A stretch of DNA of 18,493 bases from an uncultured Collinsella sp. (GCA_902495155.1 CABUWD010000029.1:1-18493), one strand, 5' to 3'. Shown: positions 4,486 through 12,955, numbered from the stretch's first letter. The notes: generated by a model from the letters alone, not told the origin. Program-made: numbers and translations.

Positions 4486-7299
4486 TTACCCCGTGTTCTG
4501 CAGTCCTGCCGAGACGCCGGTCACAGTCGAAAGAATCAGGCTCATGTACTCGGCCTTCTTCTCCTCGGCCATCTCGTCCTGATTCATGCGCACCTCGCGA
4601 AGGGCGCGGACCTGGGCGATGGACAGAGCGTCGACGTAGGGGTTACGCACGCGAACGGCGCAGCCGAGCACGCGACGACGCTGCAGCGGCCACTCATCAC
4701 CGACGATGGCAAGGACCCACTTACGGGTGAGCTGCATCTCGGTAAAGACCTTCTTGGACAGATCATCGCGGTCGCCCAGATGCAGATACATCTTGGCGAT
4801 GCGCTGATCGGTCTTAGCAATCGACATCTCGATGTTGTCGATAAAGGTGCGGAAGAACGGCCACTCCTGGTAGGCAGCCTTGAGCTGGTCAAGATCGCCA
4901 AGCTGCTCGCAGGCGGTGCCCAGACCGTACCAAGCGGCCAGGTTAATGCGCGCCTGGCTCCAGCTGAAGATCCACGGGATGGTACGCAGGTCATCGAGCG
5001 ACTTGGCGCCCAGACCGCGCTTGGCGGGACGCGAGCCGATCGGCAGCAGACCGACCTCGGTCAGCGGCGGCACGGTCGAGAACCACGGTGTAAAGTCCTC
5101 GGTGTTCAGCAGGTCCAGATAGCGTTCGTGGCTTGCAGTGTTGAGCTTCTCGGCCATATCCCAGAACTTCTGCGTGGTCTCGGTGTTGGTCTTCTCGACA
5201 CTCGGGGCCGACTGCAAAAGCGTTGCGGCGGCAACGGACTCAACATGGCGCTGAGCCAGCGTGCGGTTGCCGTAACGGGCAAAGATGACTTCGCCCTGCT
5301 CGGTAAGCTTAAAGAAGCAGTTGACCGAACCCTTGGGCTGCGCCAGCACGGCCTTGTTGGCCGGGCCGCCGCCACGGCCCACGGCACCGCCGCGACCGTG
5401 CATGAGCACCAGGTCGATATCGTTCTTCTCTGCCCACTTGGCGATGCGCTCCTGCGCGGAGTGCAGCGCGAGCATGGCCGTGGTAGGACCGGCATCCTTG
5501 GAAGAGTCGGAATAGCCCAGCATGACCTCCATGCGGCGGTTGGTCTGGGCAAGGCGCTTTTGCACCACGGGCAGCGTAAGCATCTGATCGAGCACGTCGA
5601 CGCAGCCCTCGAGGTCCTCGAGCTGCTCGAACAACGGGATCACGTCGAGCTCGGGGACATCCTCCTCGTGTGCAAAGGACAGGTGCGCCAGCTCAAAGAC
5701 GTCGGCCACATGCTGAGCGCTCTTGGTAAACGAGATGATGTAGCGGTGCGCCATCTTCTTGCCGTAGCGCTTTTGGATGGAGCCGATAGCGCGGAAGGTA
5801 TCGATGACCTCGCGCGTCATGGGCTGCAGGTCGCCATGGATACCGTTCTCGTGGATATCCTTAAGGGCGCGGGCATGCACCACGGAGTGCTGACGGAACT
5901 CCATCTCGACCATATGGAAGCCGAAGGACTCGACCTGCCAGATGATGGTTTGGACCGGGCCGTAGGCAGCACGGACGGCACCGCAGGCGGCCAGCGAACG
6001 CTGGACGACGCGCAGGTCATCCAGGAACTCGTCGGCGCTGTGGTACATGGTGTCGGTGATACGGCGCACGGTGGCGTTCAGACGGTCGGCCATGACGAGC
6101 ATGACGGCGCGATGCGGCTCGTGCTCGGAGATCAGCTCGGCGCGGGCCGTGTAACGAGGGCTCATCTCGACCTGATGGTTCCACAGGTTAATGAGCTCGG
6201 CCGACGGCTTGCTGTAGGTAGCCTCGAGCGTGAGGTTGCGGCCGATGTGGCGGCACTTGTCCTCGAGCTTGAGCACCATGTGCGTAAAGTACTTGGCGGC
6301 GACCTCACGGCTCACCTTGGCGGTGACGTTGGGGTTACCGTCGCGGTCGGAACCGATCCAGCTGCCGGGATGGAAGAACGCCGGGCACAGCGGCGGCACA
6401 GTACCGGCCTTGTCGCCCAGCACCCAATCGTCAAAACGACGATAGATAACGGGGATAACGTCGAACAGCGTGTTATCGAAGATGTCGATGATGGTATCGG
6501 CTTCCTCGACCGGCGTGGGCTTCTTGAGCGCGATGGGGCTCGTACGCACCAGGGCGTCGATCTCCTGCAGCATATGGCGCTCGTTCTCCACCAGGTCGGA
6601 GCCGCCCAGACGCGGACGCTCCTCCAGCAGGTTGGAGATACGGCGGATCTTGCCCTCGACGGCCTTACGACGGGCCTCGGTGGGATGTGCGGTAAAGACA
6701 GGGTGGAACTCGAGCTTGTCGAGCAGCTCGTTGGCACCCTCGACACCCAGCTCATTCACCAGCTGGTGATAGGCAACGGTAAGCTCGTTGGCAGGATCGA
6801 CCTCGGTATCGGTCGACGCACCGGCCTCGCGCTCGCGCAGCTGCGCCACACGGTAGTTCTCCTCCGACAGGTTTGCCAGATGGAAAAAGCTCGTAAAGGC
6901 GCGAACGATGACCTGCTGCTTATCGAGCGGCAGGCTGTCGATCAAATCGACGACCTCACGAAATGCCACGGCAGTGGGCTCGTCGGCGGTGGGCACGCCC
7001 TGCTCGTCGACGGCTTCGTCGGCAGCGCAGGTACCGGGGTTGCCGGCATTGACCACAATCTCGGCTGTCAAAATCTTGTCGAACAGGTCCGCGATCTCGG
7101 GATCATACTCGCTAAGCACACGGCGCTCCAGGCGCAAGAACAGCGCCAGATTGTCGCGCAGCTCCTCGGGGATCTCGATCTCGGCGAGACGCTCCCTGGA
7201 CTCGGCATTCGAGCCGATTCGGTTAACGAGGCGGTTGACCACGGCAGCGACGCGCGCCGCGGCTTCGGGTACAGACTGGTTGCTTAGGTTCTCAGCCAC
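4486..7299 (-). CDS. ppc: Phosphoenolpyruvate carboxylase
   Basis: Carboxylates PEP with bicarbonate to oxaloacetate, feeding amino acid synthesis and the reductive branch to succinate. With the GTG start it has 937 residues, somewhat longer than the 883 of E. coli. Signature segments are in order: FTAHPTEARRKAV with the catalytic histidine H205; GSWIGSDRDGNPNVT at about 312-326; VMLGYSDSSKDAG ending near 603; the mobile glycine loop HGRGGAVGRGGGP at about 634-646; IPWIFSWSQARINLAAWYG; and the conserved C-terminus QNTG. I chose GTG 7299 because GGGAGGAAAC precedes it. The alternative ATG 7311 sits only one base behind its AAGGAGG, too close to be efficient. An acidic insert near residues 85-115 accounts for part of the extra length. 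The gene has its own promoter and terminator, so it is probably monocistronic. Confidence 0.97.
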   Translation of the reverse strand: MAENLSNQSVPEAAARVAAVVNRLVNRIGSNAESRERLAEIEIPEELRDNLALFLRLERRVLSEYDPEIADLFDKILTAEIVVNAGNPGTCAADEAVDEQGVPTADEPTAVAFREVVDLIDSLPLDKQQVIVRAFTSFFHLANLSEENYRVAQLREREAGASTDTEVDPANELTVAYHQLVNELGVEGANELLDKLEFHPVFTAHPTEARRKAVEGKIRRISNLLEERPRLGGSDLVENERHMLQEIDALVRTSPIALKKPTPVEEADTIIDIFDNTLFDVIPVIYRRFDDWVLGDKAGTVPPLCPAFFHPGSWIGSDRDGNPNVTAKVSREVAAKYFTHMVLKLEDKCRHIGRNLTLEATYSKPSAELINLWNHQVEMSPRYTARAELISEHEPHRAVMLVMADRLNATVRRITDTMYHSADEFLDDLRVVQRSLAACGAVRAAYGPVQTIIWQVESFGFHMVEMEFRQHSVVHARALKDIHENGIHGDLQPMTREVIDTFRAIGSIQKRYGKKMAHRYIISFTKSAQHVADVFELAHLSFAHEEDVPELDVIPLFEQLEDLEGCVDVLDQMLTLPVVQKRLAQTNRRMEVMLGYSDSSKDAGPTTAMLALHSAQERIAKWAEKNDIDLVLMHGRGGAVGRGGGPANKAVLAQPKGSVNCFFKLTEQGEVIFARYGNRTLAQRHVESVAAATLLQSAPSVEKTNTETTQKFWDMAEKLNTASHERYLDLLNTEDFTPWFSTVPPLTEVGLLPIGSRPAKRGLGAKSLDDLRTIPWIFSWSQARINLAAWYGLGTACEQLGDLDQLKAAYQEWPFFRTFIDNIEMSIAKTDQRIAKMYLHLGDRDDLSKKVFTEMQLTRKWVLAIVGDEWPLQRRRVLGCAVRVRNPYVDALSIAQVRALREVRMNQDEMAEEKKAEYMSLILSTVTGVSAGLQNTG

Positions 7300-7343
7300 G
7301 TTTCCTCCCATTCCTCCTTCTATGCACGTAACATGCGGTATTC

Positions 7344-7372
7344 ATTATAGGCGCTTGAGAAATACTTTCGAC
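7344..7372 (-). promoter_or_regulatory. Probable ppc promoter
   Basis: On the minus strand a perfect TATAAT lies at 7349-7344. Seventeen bases upstream is GTCGAA (7372-7367), a poor -35. The leader to the GTG start would be about 40 bases. The -35 falls inside the repeated 18-mer described at 7359-7412, suggesting control by a bound protein. Confidence 0.6.
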
Positions 7373-7412
7373 ACTGATTGCGCTTTACCACACAAAAGTA
7401 TTTTCTGCATTG
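7359..7412 (-). repeat. Two diverged 18-base direct repeats over the ppc promoter
   Basis: On the minus strand, CAATGCAGAAAATACTTT (7412-7395) and CAGTGTCGAAAGTATTTC (7376-7359) are 36 bases apart and agree at 12 of 18 positions. Each contains the near-palindrome GAAARTAYTTY. A related GAGAAATAC lies at 7445-7437. The downstream copy covers the -35 position of the ppc promoter. Confidence 0.5.
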
Positions 7413-7463
7413 CAAAGGTTTTTGCCCTAAATGGTCGTATTTCTCGGTGGGCGGCATACGTAA

Positions 7464-7499
7464 ACGGGGGCATTCCGCATAAAAGCGAAACACCCCCGT
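7464..7499 (-). terminator. Terminator behind hisS
   Basis: ACGGGGG (7464-7470) pairs with CCCCCGT (7493-7499), and a shorter inner stem is formed by TTCCGC and GCGAA. On the minus strand it is followed by TTTACG. It lies 58 bases past the hisS stop codon. Confidence 0.6.
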
Positions 7500-7556
7500 A
7501 ACAATCGCTCTCCATGAGCAGGGCACGTTAGCAGGCCCGAAGCTCAAAAAGATGCG

Positions 7557-8870
7557 CTACAGGCGCTCGCGAACCGCCTCGACGACGTTGTCCAGATCGG
7601 CGAGCACCTCGTCATGGCTCTGCATGTCGCGCACTTTGACCTTGCCGGCGGCAAGCTCGTCGCCACCCAGGACCAAGATGAGCTTGGCGCCTACCTTATC
7701 GGCTTGCTTAAACTGGGCCTTGAGCGAACGACCCTGATAGTCGGCCTCGGTCACGATACCTGCGGCGCGAAGCTCCTGCGTAATGGCAAAGACGTTCTGA
7801 CGCAGCTCCTTGCCGGCGTTGGCGACATAGACGCACGGGGCCTCATCGGCACCCAAATCGCTGCCAAAGGCCTGCAGGGCCAGCAGGGCGCGCTCAAAAC
7901 CGACAGCAAAGCCGACGCCCGCCGTGGGCTTGCCACCTTCGAGCTCGACCAGGCCATCGTAGCGGCCGCCGCCGCCGATGGAGCCGACGCCGGCGCCAGG
8001 GGCCTCGACCTCAAAGACAGTACGGGTGTAGTAGTCCAGGCCGCGCACCAAGGTGGGATCCTCGACATACTCGATACCGGCGGCATCCAGATAGCGCTTG
8101 ACCTGCTCGTAGTGCTCGCGGCACTCATCGCACAGGTTGTCACCCATCAGCGGAGCCTCGGCCATGATCTCGCGGCAGTGGTCGTTCTTGCAGTCGAAGG
8201 CACGCAGCGGGTTGAGCTCGGCGCGCTCGCGGCACTCATCGCACATCTCGTCGGCGTGATCGAGGATGAACTGCTTAACCTGCTCGCGATAAGCCGGACG
8301 GCACTGGGCGTCACCCATCGAGTTGATGAGCAGACGAAGCTTGGAAAGATCGAAGCCCAGGCGCTTGTAGAACTCCATGAGCATGATGATGCACTCGGCG
8401 TCTGCCGCCGGATCGGGAGCGCCGAGCCACTCGATGCCCACCTGGTGGAACTGGCGCAGGCGGCCCTTCTGGGGACGCTCGCCGCGGAACATGGCCTCGG
8501 CGTAGTAAGCCTTAAACGGCGTGGAGCCCTGGGGCACCAGATTGTTCTCGACGACGGCGCGCACCACGCCGGCCGTGCCCTCGGGGCGAAGTGCCAGGCG
8601 CTGCTTGGGCTTGAGTTTGGTGTCGGTGCCCTCGGTAAAGACGCGCTCCAGGTTGGCACCGCTGAACACGCGGAACATTTCCTTGCGCACGACGTCGGTC
8701 GACTGGCCGATACCATGGACAAACACGTCCACCTGCTCGATCGCGGGCGTCTCGATGGGTTTAAAACCAAACGGCTCGAACACGCCGGCCGCAATCTGCT
8801 GCATCTTTTGCCAGGCGCGCATCTCGGCGCCGATAAGGTCGCGGGTTCCCTCCGCCTTCTGTGCCTGCAT
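7557..8870 (-). CDS. hisS: Histidyl-tRNA synthetase
   Basis: Charges tRNA-His with histidine; a class II synthetase of 437 residues, the usual bacterial size. Motif 2 is at residues 128-147 (FRGERPQKGRLRQF, then HQVGIE). The histidine-specific segment RGLDYYTRTVFE is at 276-287, GGGGRYDGL at 299-307 and motif 3 (GVGFAVGFERAL) at 318-329. The anticodon-binding domain follows from about 345 to the end. The insertion domain carries six cysteines (C210, C213, C227, C232, C247, C250) as two CDEC pairs and a C-x4-C, which could bind zinc; related Gram-positive enzymes have a similar Cys-containing insert. ATG 8870 is chosen for its spacing from AAAGG; a TTG two codons upstream is too close. It has its own TATAAT and terminator. 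The leader is only about 40 bases, too short for a T-box. Confidence 0.97.
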   Translation of the reverse strand: MQAQKAEGTRDLIGAEMRAWQKMQQIAAGVFEPFGFKPIETPAIEQVDVFVHGIGQSTDVVRKEMFRVFSGANLERVFTEGTDTKLKPKQRLALRPEGTAGVVRAVVENNLVPQGSTPFKAYYAEAMFRGERPQKGRLRQFHQVGIEWLGAPDPAADAECIIMLMEFYKRLGFDLSKLRLLINSMGDAQCRPAYREQVKQFILDHADEMCDECRERAELNPLRAFDCKNDHCREIMAEAPLMGDNLCDECREHYEQVKRYLDAAGIEYVEDPTLVRGLDYYTRTVFEVEAPGAGVGSIGGGGRYDGLVELEGGKPTAGVGFAVGFERALLALQAFGSDLGADEAPCVYVANAGKELRQNVFAITQELRAAGIVTEADYQGRSLKAQFKQADKVGAKLILVLGGDELAAGKVKVRDMQSHDEVLADLDNVVEAVRERL

Positions 8871-8912
8871 GGGCAAACACCTTTCTTTTGTATCGCGTCA
8901 TAGGTAGTGGAC

Positions 8913-8918
8913 ATTATA
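8913..8918 (-). promoter_or_regulatory. -10 element of the hisS promoter
   Basis: A perfect TATAAT on the minus strand, 42 bases upstream of the hisS ATG. No good -35 is present: the region 17 bases upstream enters the arm of the large hairpin at 8935-8996. Confidence 0.5.
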
Positions 8919-8934
8919 CGGCACAAAGCAGCAA

Positions 8935-8996
8935 CGCGGCGGCGCGCCTGACCGAACGAGGGTATGGGGACTCGTTCGGCCAGACGCGCCGCCGCG
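8935..8996. terminator. Very strong 26-bp hairpin between the MFS gene and hisS
   Basis: Bases 8935-8960 pair with 8971-8996 with only two mismatches (both wobble-compatible on one strand), leaving a 10-base loop. The arms are CGCGGCGGCGCG.. followed by ..CCGAACGAG. It starts 36 bases past the MFS stop codon and probably ends that transcript, although no U-tract follows on the minus strand (GTTGCTGC). Confidence 0.6.
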
Positions 8997-9032
8997 GACG
9001 AAGCGGACAAGCGGCGATGCGCTTTGGCCTAC

Positions 9033-10337
9033 CTACTCCCCCGCCACGCTCGCGCGCAGCTTGGCGGCGATGGGCTCGGATGCCAGCAGGAACACGAGCA
9101 TGACCACGGAGCACGCCAGGCACACGATCCAGGTGCTCGCAAAGGAGCCCGTGGCATCGAACAGCACGCCCGAGACAATGGCGCCCACGGTGCCGCCGAC
9201 CATCTCGAGCGAGGTAATGGTGCCCGTGACCTTACCGAGGTCGGCCATGCCAAACTGCTCGGACGCGGCGATGGTAGGCGTGATGGTGCCCATGCACGTT
9301 CCGATACCAAAGCTCACGGCAGCCACGATGGGACCAAGATCGGTCGCGGGGAAGCACAGGGCGACGCAGGCGATAATGCACGCAATGGAGCCAAGGATAT
9401 TGCCAAAGCGCAGACCAAAGCGGTCATAGATCGCACCGAGCGAAATCTTGGCGATAACGACGGTGACCATGTAGGCCGAAAGCACGGTACCTGCCCACAT
9501 GGGATCGTGGCCGCCCGTGACGATCTTGGCGCCGTTGACGGTAACACTCGTCATGTTGGTGACCTGGTTGGGCAAGATGGCGCCGTTAACGAGACCCATA
9601 AAGAGGAAGGCGACGACGAGCAGCCAAAACGCCGGGCTCTTCTTGATACGAGACCAGCCGACGCTAACCTCGGGCGCCGTGTGCTCGTCCTTATCGCCAG
9701 CCGTCGAGACGGACGGATCGCCCGGGTTCTCGCCGAGCGGCTTAAGGCCGATCTCGGAAGGCTTAGTGCGGAAGGAGTAGGCCGTGATGGGCAGTGCCGC
9801 CACCATGCAGACGGCAGCGAGTACCAGGAACGCAGAGCGCCAGCCCACACTCACGATAAGAGAGCTCACGATCGGCGAGAGAATGGCTCCGCCAAAGCCC
9901 GAGCCCGAAAGTGCGATGGAAATGGCAAGGCCGCGTTTAGCGGTAAACCAGTTGGCGGTCACAAGGCTAATGAGCAGACGGGTCGAGGCCACAGCGAAGC
10001 AGCCCGAAACGGCAAAGAGCACGTAGACCTGCCACAGCTCACCGACAAAGCTCATGCCGGCAAGCACCGCCGAGGTAGCGATAACGGTAAGCGAGCCCAA
10101 TACGCGGCCACTCACCTTATCGGCAACATGACCGATAACGAGCGAACCCACGACACTCACCACGGTGGAGATGGCATTGGAGACGTTGTACTGCGCAAGG
10201 GAAATACCCAGGTTGCTGACGATCAGCGGCTGGAACAGGCTCATGCAGTTGACGAAAATCGTGTAACACGTGGCCATGATCACGAAGCCGGAGGCCACCA
10301 CGAGCCAGCCGGGGAAGAACTTACGCTGCTGGGGCAT
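9033..10337 (-). CDS. MFS transporter, monocarboxylate/oxalate-formate type
   Basis: A 434-residue integral membrane protein with about twelve hydrophobic segments in two halves, joined by a hydrophilic loop near residues 195-235 (PLGENPGDPSVSTAGDKDEH). The loop after the second segment, GHVADKVSGRVLGS, fits the major facilitator signature G-x3-D-x-x-G-R. The opening FFPGWLVVASGF is typical of the oxalate/formate antiporter and monocarboxylate branch. The substrate is not evident. I start it at ATG 10337 because AAAAGGAGCAGT precedes it; six codons further upstream are open without a site. It follows the amidohydrolase gene on the same strand after 122 bases, most of it filled by a hairpin, so the two may share transcription incompletely. 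An organic acid, or a product or substrate of that hydrolase, is a reasonable guess. Confidence 0.88.
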   Translation of the reverse strand: MPQQRKFFPGWLVVASGFVIMATCYTIFVNCMSLFQPLIVSNLGISLAQYNVSNAISTVVSVVGSLVIGHVADKVSGRVLGSLTVIATSAVLAGMSFVGELWQVYVLFAVSGCFAVASTRLLISLVTANWFTAKRGLAISIALSGSGFGGAILSPIVSSLIVSVGWRSAFLVLAAVCMVAALPITAYSFRTKPSEIGLKPLGENPGDPSVSTAGDKDEHTAPEVSVGWSRIKKSPAFWLLVVAFLFMGLVNGAILPNQVTNMTSVTVNGAKIVTGGHDPMWAGTVLSAYMVTVVIAKISLGAIYDRFGLRFGNILGSIACIIACVALCFPATDLGPIVAAVSFGIGTCMGTITPTIAASEQFGMADLGKVTGTITSLEMVGGTVGAIVSGVLFDATGSFASTWIVCLACSVVMLVFLLASEPIAAKLRASVAGE

Positions 10338-10376
10338 ACTGCTCCTTTTAGACAAACGAATAGCCTGCGCCGGGCG

Positions 10377-10466
10377 CCGGTAGTGCCCAAGATTGCCTTG
10401 AAAGACAAGGGCATAGGCCTTACGGCCATGCCCGCAGGCTTGAAAGGCAAGGTTGGGTGCTACCGG
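10377..10466. terminator. Long hairpin overlapping the end of the amidohydrolase gene
   Basis: The outer arms CCGGTAGTGCCCA (10377-10389) and TGGGTGCTACCGG (10454-10466) include the stop codon of the amidohydrolase. Middle arms TTGCCTT/AAGGCAA and a compact core GGGCAT..ATGCCC with GGCC/GGCC (10409-10433) follow. On the minus strand the core is followed by TTGTCTTTC, so it could end or reduce transcription before the MFS gene. Confidence 0.55.
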
Positions 10467-11752
10467 TGGTCGGCGATATAGCCCAAAGCGACGGCGGTAT
10501 AGGCCGCGGCACCGAGCGGCAGCTCGGCATCGTTAAAACGTGCCTTGGGATGGTGCTGGGCAAAGTGTTCGTCCGTGTCGGTTACGGCCGCGCCCACGGT
10601 AAAGTACGCACTTGGGATCTTGCTCGAGATAAGCGCGAAGTCCTCACTCGCCATGGCATGGAAAAGCGGCAAGAAAGCCGTCTTGGGCAGCACTGCGCCC
10701 ACGTAGCCAAGCGACGCCTGAGTCATATCGCTGTCGAGTACAAGCGGCGGAACATCCGAAAGCGTCTCGATGGTCGCCGGCGTACGATAGGTCGTAGCAA
10801 CGCCGTTAACGACCTCCGCGATGCGGGTCTTTAGGTGAGCCATGAGCTCAACATCAAAGCCGCGCAGCGTTCCCTCGAGCACGCAGGTGTCGGGGATGAC
10901 GTTGGCCGCCAAGCCGCCGGCGAACTTACCAACGGTAAGTGCGACTTCCTTGGCCGCCGGCACCTCGCGGGAGATAAGCTCCTGGAGCGCCAGGTGCACG
11001 TGGACGCCGGCCGTGATGGGGTCGATGCAGATCTCGGGGCTGGAACCGTGGCCGCCCTTGCCCTGGAGCGTGATGCGGAAACCGTACACACCCGAGAGCG
11101 CCGGGCTGCCGTAGAGCACCAGGCCAAGCGGCGACTGGCTGTTGACATGCATGGCAAAGGCCGCCTGAGGGCGCGGGTTCTCGAGCAAGCCGTCGGCGAT
11201 GGCAGCGCGTGCTCCCTCAAAGGTCTCCTCGCCCGGCTGGAACAGCAACTTGACGGTAGCGTTGGCCTCCACAAGCTCGGCCTCGCGGGCCTTGAGCAGG
11301 CGCGCCGCACCAAGCAGGGCCGTCGCGTGCATATCGTGACCGCAAGCATGCATGCAGCCATTGGTGGATGCAAAGGGCTCGCCGGATTCCTCGACAACGG
11401 GAAGGGCATCCATATCGCCTCGGAGCATGACGACCGTTCCGGCCTGCTCGTCCTTGCACGTGCCATTGCCCTGAGCGGCCGCACCGGCACCGATCAGGCC
11501 AACGACGCAGGAACCGTCGACTAGCGTGGTATGGGGGATGTCCATCTCGTCCAGACGTGCCTGGATATAGGCAGACGTCTGCGGAAGATTGTTACCCAGC
11601 TCGGGCATCTGGTGTAGATCGTGTCGCCATGCAGCGAGCTCGTCTGCAAAAGCCTGAGCTTCTGCGACAAGACCGTCACCGATAGCGGCCTGCGCCGCCG
11701 CGGTGGCCTGGGGCGCTGGTTGCGGTTGAAAATCGGACAGAGCTGATGCCAT
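10460..11752 (-). CDS. M20-family amidohydrolase (amino-acid amide or N-acyl amino acid hydrolase)
   Basis: A 430-residue zinc-type hydrolase of peptidase family M20, subfamily D (hippurate, IAA-amino acid and N-acyl amino acid hydrolases). Features in order: WRHDLHQMPELG at about residues 42-53; GDMDALPVVEESG at 112-124; metal ligands in HACGHDMHAT (C137, H139); the catalytic glutamate pair in FQPGEETFEGA (E175-E176); H202 in AMHVNS; the dimerisation-domain segment GKGGHGSSPE at 231-240; and C-terminal MASEDFALIS followed by HHPKARFND, with the last metal-ligand histidine. The first 25 residues are Ala/Gln/Pro-rich and of unclear use; no signal peptide is evident, so it is probably cytoplasmic. 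ATG 11752 follows TGGAGGGCTTCT; the frame upstream crosses the DMT terminator and is not used. The MFS gene follows. The exact substrate cannot be read from sequence. Confidence 0.92.
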   Translation of the reverse strand: MASALSDFQPQPAPQATAAAQAAIGDGLVAEAQAFADELAAWRHDLHQMPELGNNLPQTSAYIQARLDEMDIPHTTLVDGSCVVGLIGAGAAAQGNGTCKDEQAGTVVMLRGDMDALPVVEESGEPFASTNGCMHACGHDMHATALLGAARLLKAREAELVEANATVKLLFQPGEETFEGARAAIADGLLENPRPQAAFAMHVNSQSPLGLVLYGSPALSGVYGFRITLQGKGGHGSSPEICIDPITAGVHVHLALQELISREVPAAKEVALTVGKFAGGLAANVIPDTCVLEGTLRGFDVELMAHLKTRIAEVVNGVATTYRTPATIETLSDVPPLVLDSDMTQASLGYVGAVLPKTAFLPLFHAMASEDFALISSKIPSAYFTVGAAVTDTDEHFAQHHPKARFNDAELPLGAAAYTAVALGYIADHR

Positions 11753-11782
11753 AGAAGCCCTCCAGTAACGTTTTTGCAGCAC

Positions 11783-11818
11783 GCACTTTGATAGCGTAAA
11801 GTGCAAGGTACAACTGTA
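11783..11818. promoter_or_regulatory. Operator-like palindrome and pip-type motif upstream of the amidohydrolase
   Basis: GCACTTT (11783-11789) and AAAGTGC (11798-11804) form a 7-8-7 inverted repeat of operator size, 31-52 bases before the start codon. Next to it, GTACAACTGTA (11808-11818) matches 11 of 12 bases of the palindrome at the pip promoter (18140-18151). No clear -10/-35 pair could be assigned, though TATCAA at 11794-11789 is possible. Confidence 0.4.
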
Positions 11819-11830
11819 AGGGCATGACAT

Positions 11831-11855
11831 AAAAATGCCGCCCTGGGAGGGCGGC
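11831..11855 (-). terminator. Intrinsic terminator behind the DMT transporter gene
   Basis: On the minus strand GCCGCCC TCCCA GGGCGGC is followed by ATTTTTATG, a classical stem and U-tract. It starts 12 bases past the stop codon. Confidence 0.88.
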
Positions 11856-11867
11856 GCAACAAGTTGT

Positions 11868-12851
11868 TTACAATTGCGGGTGTGATTTTCGGCGCAAGAA
11901 ATCGAAATGCGTCTCGCTCAAGATAATCGAAAGAAAGATGAGCGCGAAGCCGGCGAGCAGGCGCGAGGTGAGCGCCTCCCCCATCAGCAGCACCGAGAAC
12001 AGCACGCCCGAAGGCGACTCCATCGAAAGGAGCAGTGAGCCCGTCGAGGCCGAGACATGCGCCAAGCCGACGTTTTGGATGAGCAGAGCCGCGCATGTGC
12101 AACCAACCGAGAGAAACGCCATCGCGCTGATAAAGCTCGGCGTCCACACGGACAGAGGCGCTTGGGTCTCGAATAGCAGCGACGTTGCCAGGCTCAGCAC
12201 GCCGTTGCCCACAAACATCCAAAACGTGATGACGTTGATGTCCATTTTGCGACCGTACTTGGCAGTCACCGCCATCTGGATGGCGAAAAAGACCGCACCC
12301 GCCAGCGTAATGACATCACCGATGTTGAATTCAACGCTATCGAGCGCCACCAAGCCAATGCCCGCCAAGCACAGCAGCGCCGCGCCCAGGTTATAGCGGG
12401 TGAGTTTTTCGCCGCTCAGAAAATAGCTCGCGAACGGCACAACGATGCAATACGTGCCCGTCAAAAAAGCATTCTTGCCCGCCGTGGTGTGCGCCAGACC
12501 GACTGTCTGCAGGGCGTAGGCGGCCCACATAAGTGCGCCCATGCCAAGTCCGACGATAAGGTTGCGGGCGTTGAGGTGCGCGATGATGCGCTTGTGGAAG
12601 ATGAAAAACATGACCAACGCCGCAGGCAGAAAGCGCACGTAGAGCAGTTCGAACACCGGAATGGTGTCGAGCGCGTCCTTCATGGTCGTAAAGGAGTAGC
12701 CCCAGACGACTGCCACCGAAAGCAGCAGGACTTTCCAGAACAGCGGCGAGCGAGCGCCGGCGCCGCGGGAGGTGCCGCCCGCGCCCAGGTCCTCGCGAGC
12801 AACAGGGCTATCGGGCATCATTTCGATATTGTCAGTGGCATGCTGGGCCAT
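11868..12851 (-). CDS. DMT-superfamily transporter with two EamA domains
   Basis: A 327-residue membrane protein with about ten hydrophobic segments arranged as two EamA repeats (about residues 38-170 and 178-318). Segments typical of the drug/metabolite transporter superfamily are WGYSFTTMKDAL, LYVRFLPAALVMFF, GLAHTTAGKNAFLTG in the first half and NVGLAHVSASTGSLLLSMES in the second. The N-terminal 35 residues are polar and cytoplasmic in this model; the C-terminus is basic (FLRRKSHPQL). Family members export or import amino acids, nucleotides and other metabolites, and the substrate cannot be inferred here. ATG 12851 is preceded by GAGGATGCCCT. It is flanked by terminators on both sides and is probably a single-gene unit. 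Confidence 0.9.
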   Translation of the reverse strand: MAQHATDNIEMMPDSPVAREDLGAGGTSRGAGARSPLFWKVLLLSVAVVWGYSFTTMKDALDTIPVFELLYVRFLPAALVMFFIFHKRIIAHLNARNLIVGLGMGALMWAAYALQTVGLAHTTAGKNAFLTGTYCIVVPFASYFLSGEKLTRYNLGAALLCLAGIGLVALDSVEFNIGDVITLAGAVFFAIQMAVTAKYGRKMDINVITFWMFVGNGVLSLATSLLFETQAPLSVWTPSFISAMAFLSVGCTCAALLIQNVGLAHVSASTGSLLLSMESPSGVLFSVLLMGEALTSRLLAGFALIFLSIILSETHFDFLRRKSHPQL

Positions 12852-12922
12852 AGGGCATCCTCGCGCTCAATCTGGGCGTGGTGTCCGCACGCGCATGGCT
12901 GCGTGCCGCCTCATGGTCAAAT

Positions 12923-12955
12923 AAAAGCAGGGCGCACCGGACCCCCGGCACGCCC
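12923..12955 (-). terminator. Intrinsic terminator behind the pip operon
   Basis: GGGCGCACCGG (12930-12940) pairs with CCGGCACGCCC (12945-12955) with two central mismatches. On the minus strand it is followed by TGCTTTTATTTG. It lies about 100 bases past the stop codon of the second Pip gene; the rest of the 12852-13052 gap shows no gene. Confidence 0.75.

Noticed and set aside
7320..7547. A 75-residue minus-strand frame between hisS and ppc
   Set aside because: It runs through the hisS terminator and the ppc TATAAT, begins with TTG and has no ribosome site. The odd internal repeat is reported separately.
8871..8935. A T-box riboswitch before hisS
   Set aside because: The distance from the -10 element to the start codon is about 42 bases, too short for the stem I, specifier and antiterminator structure.
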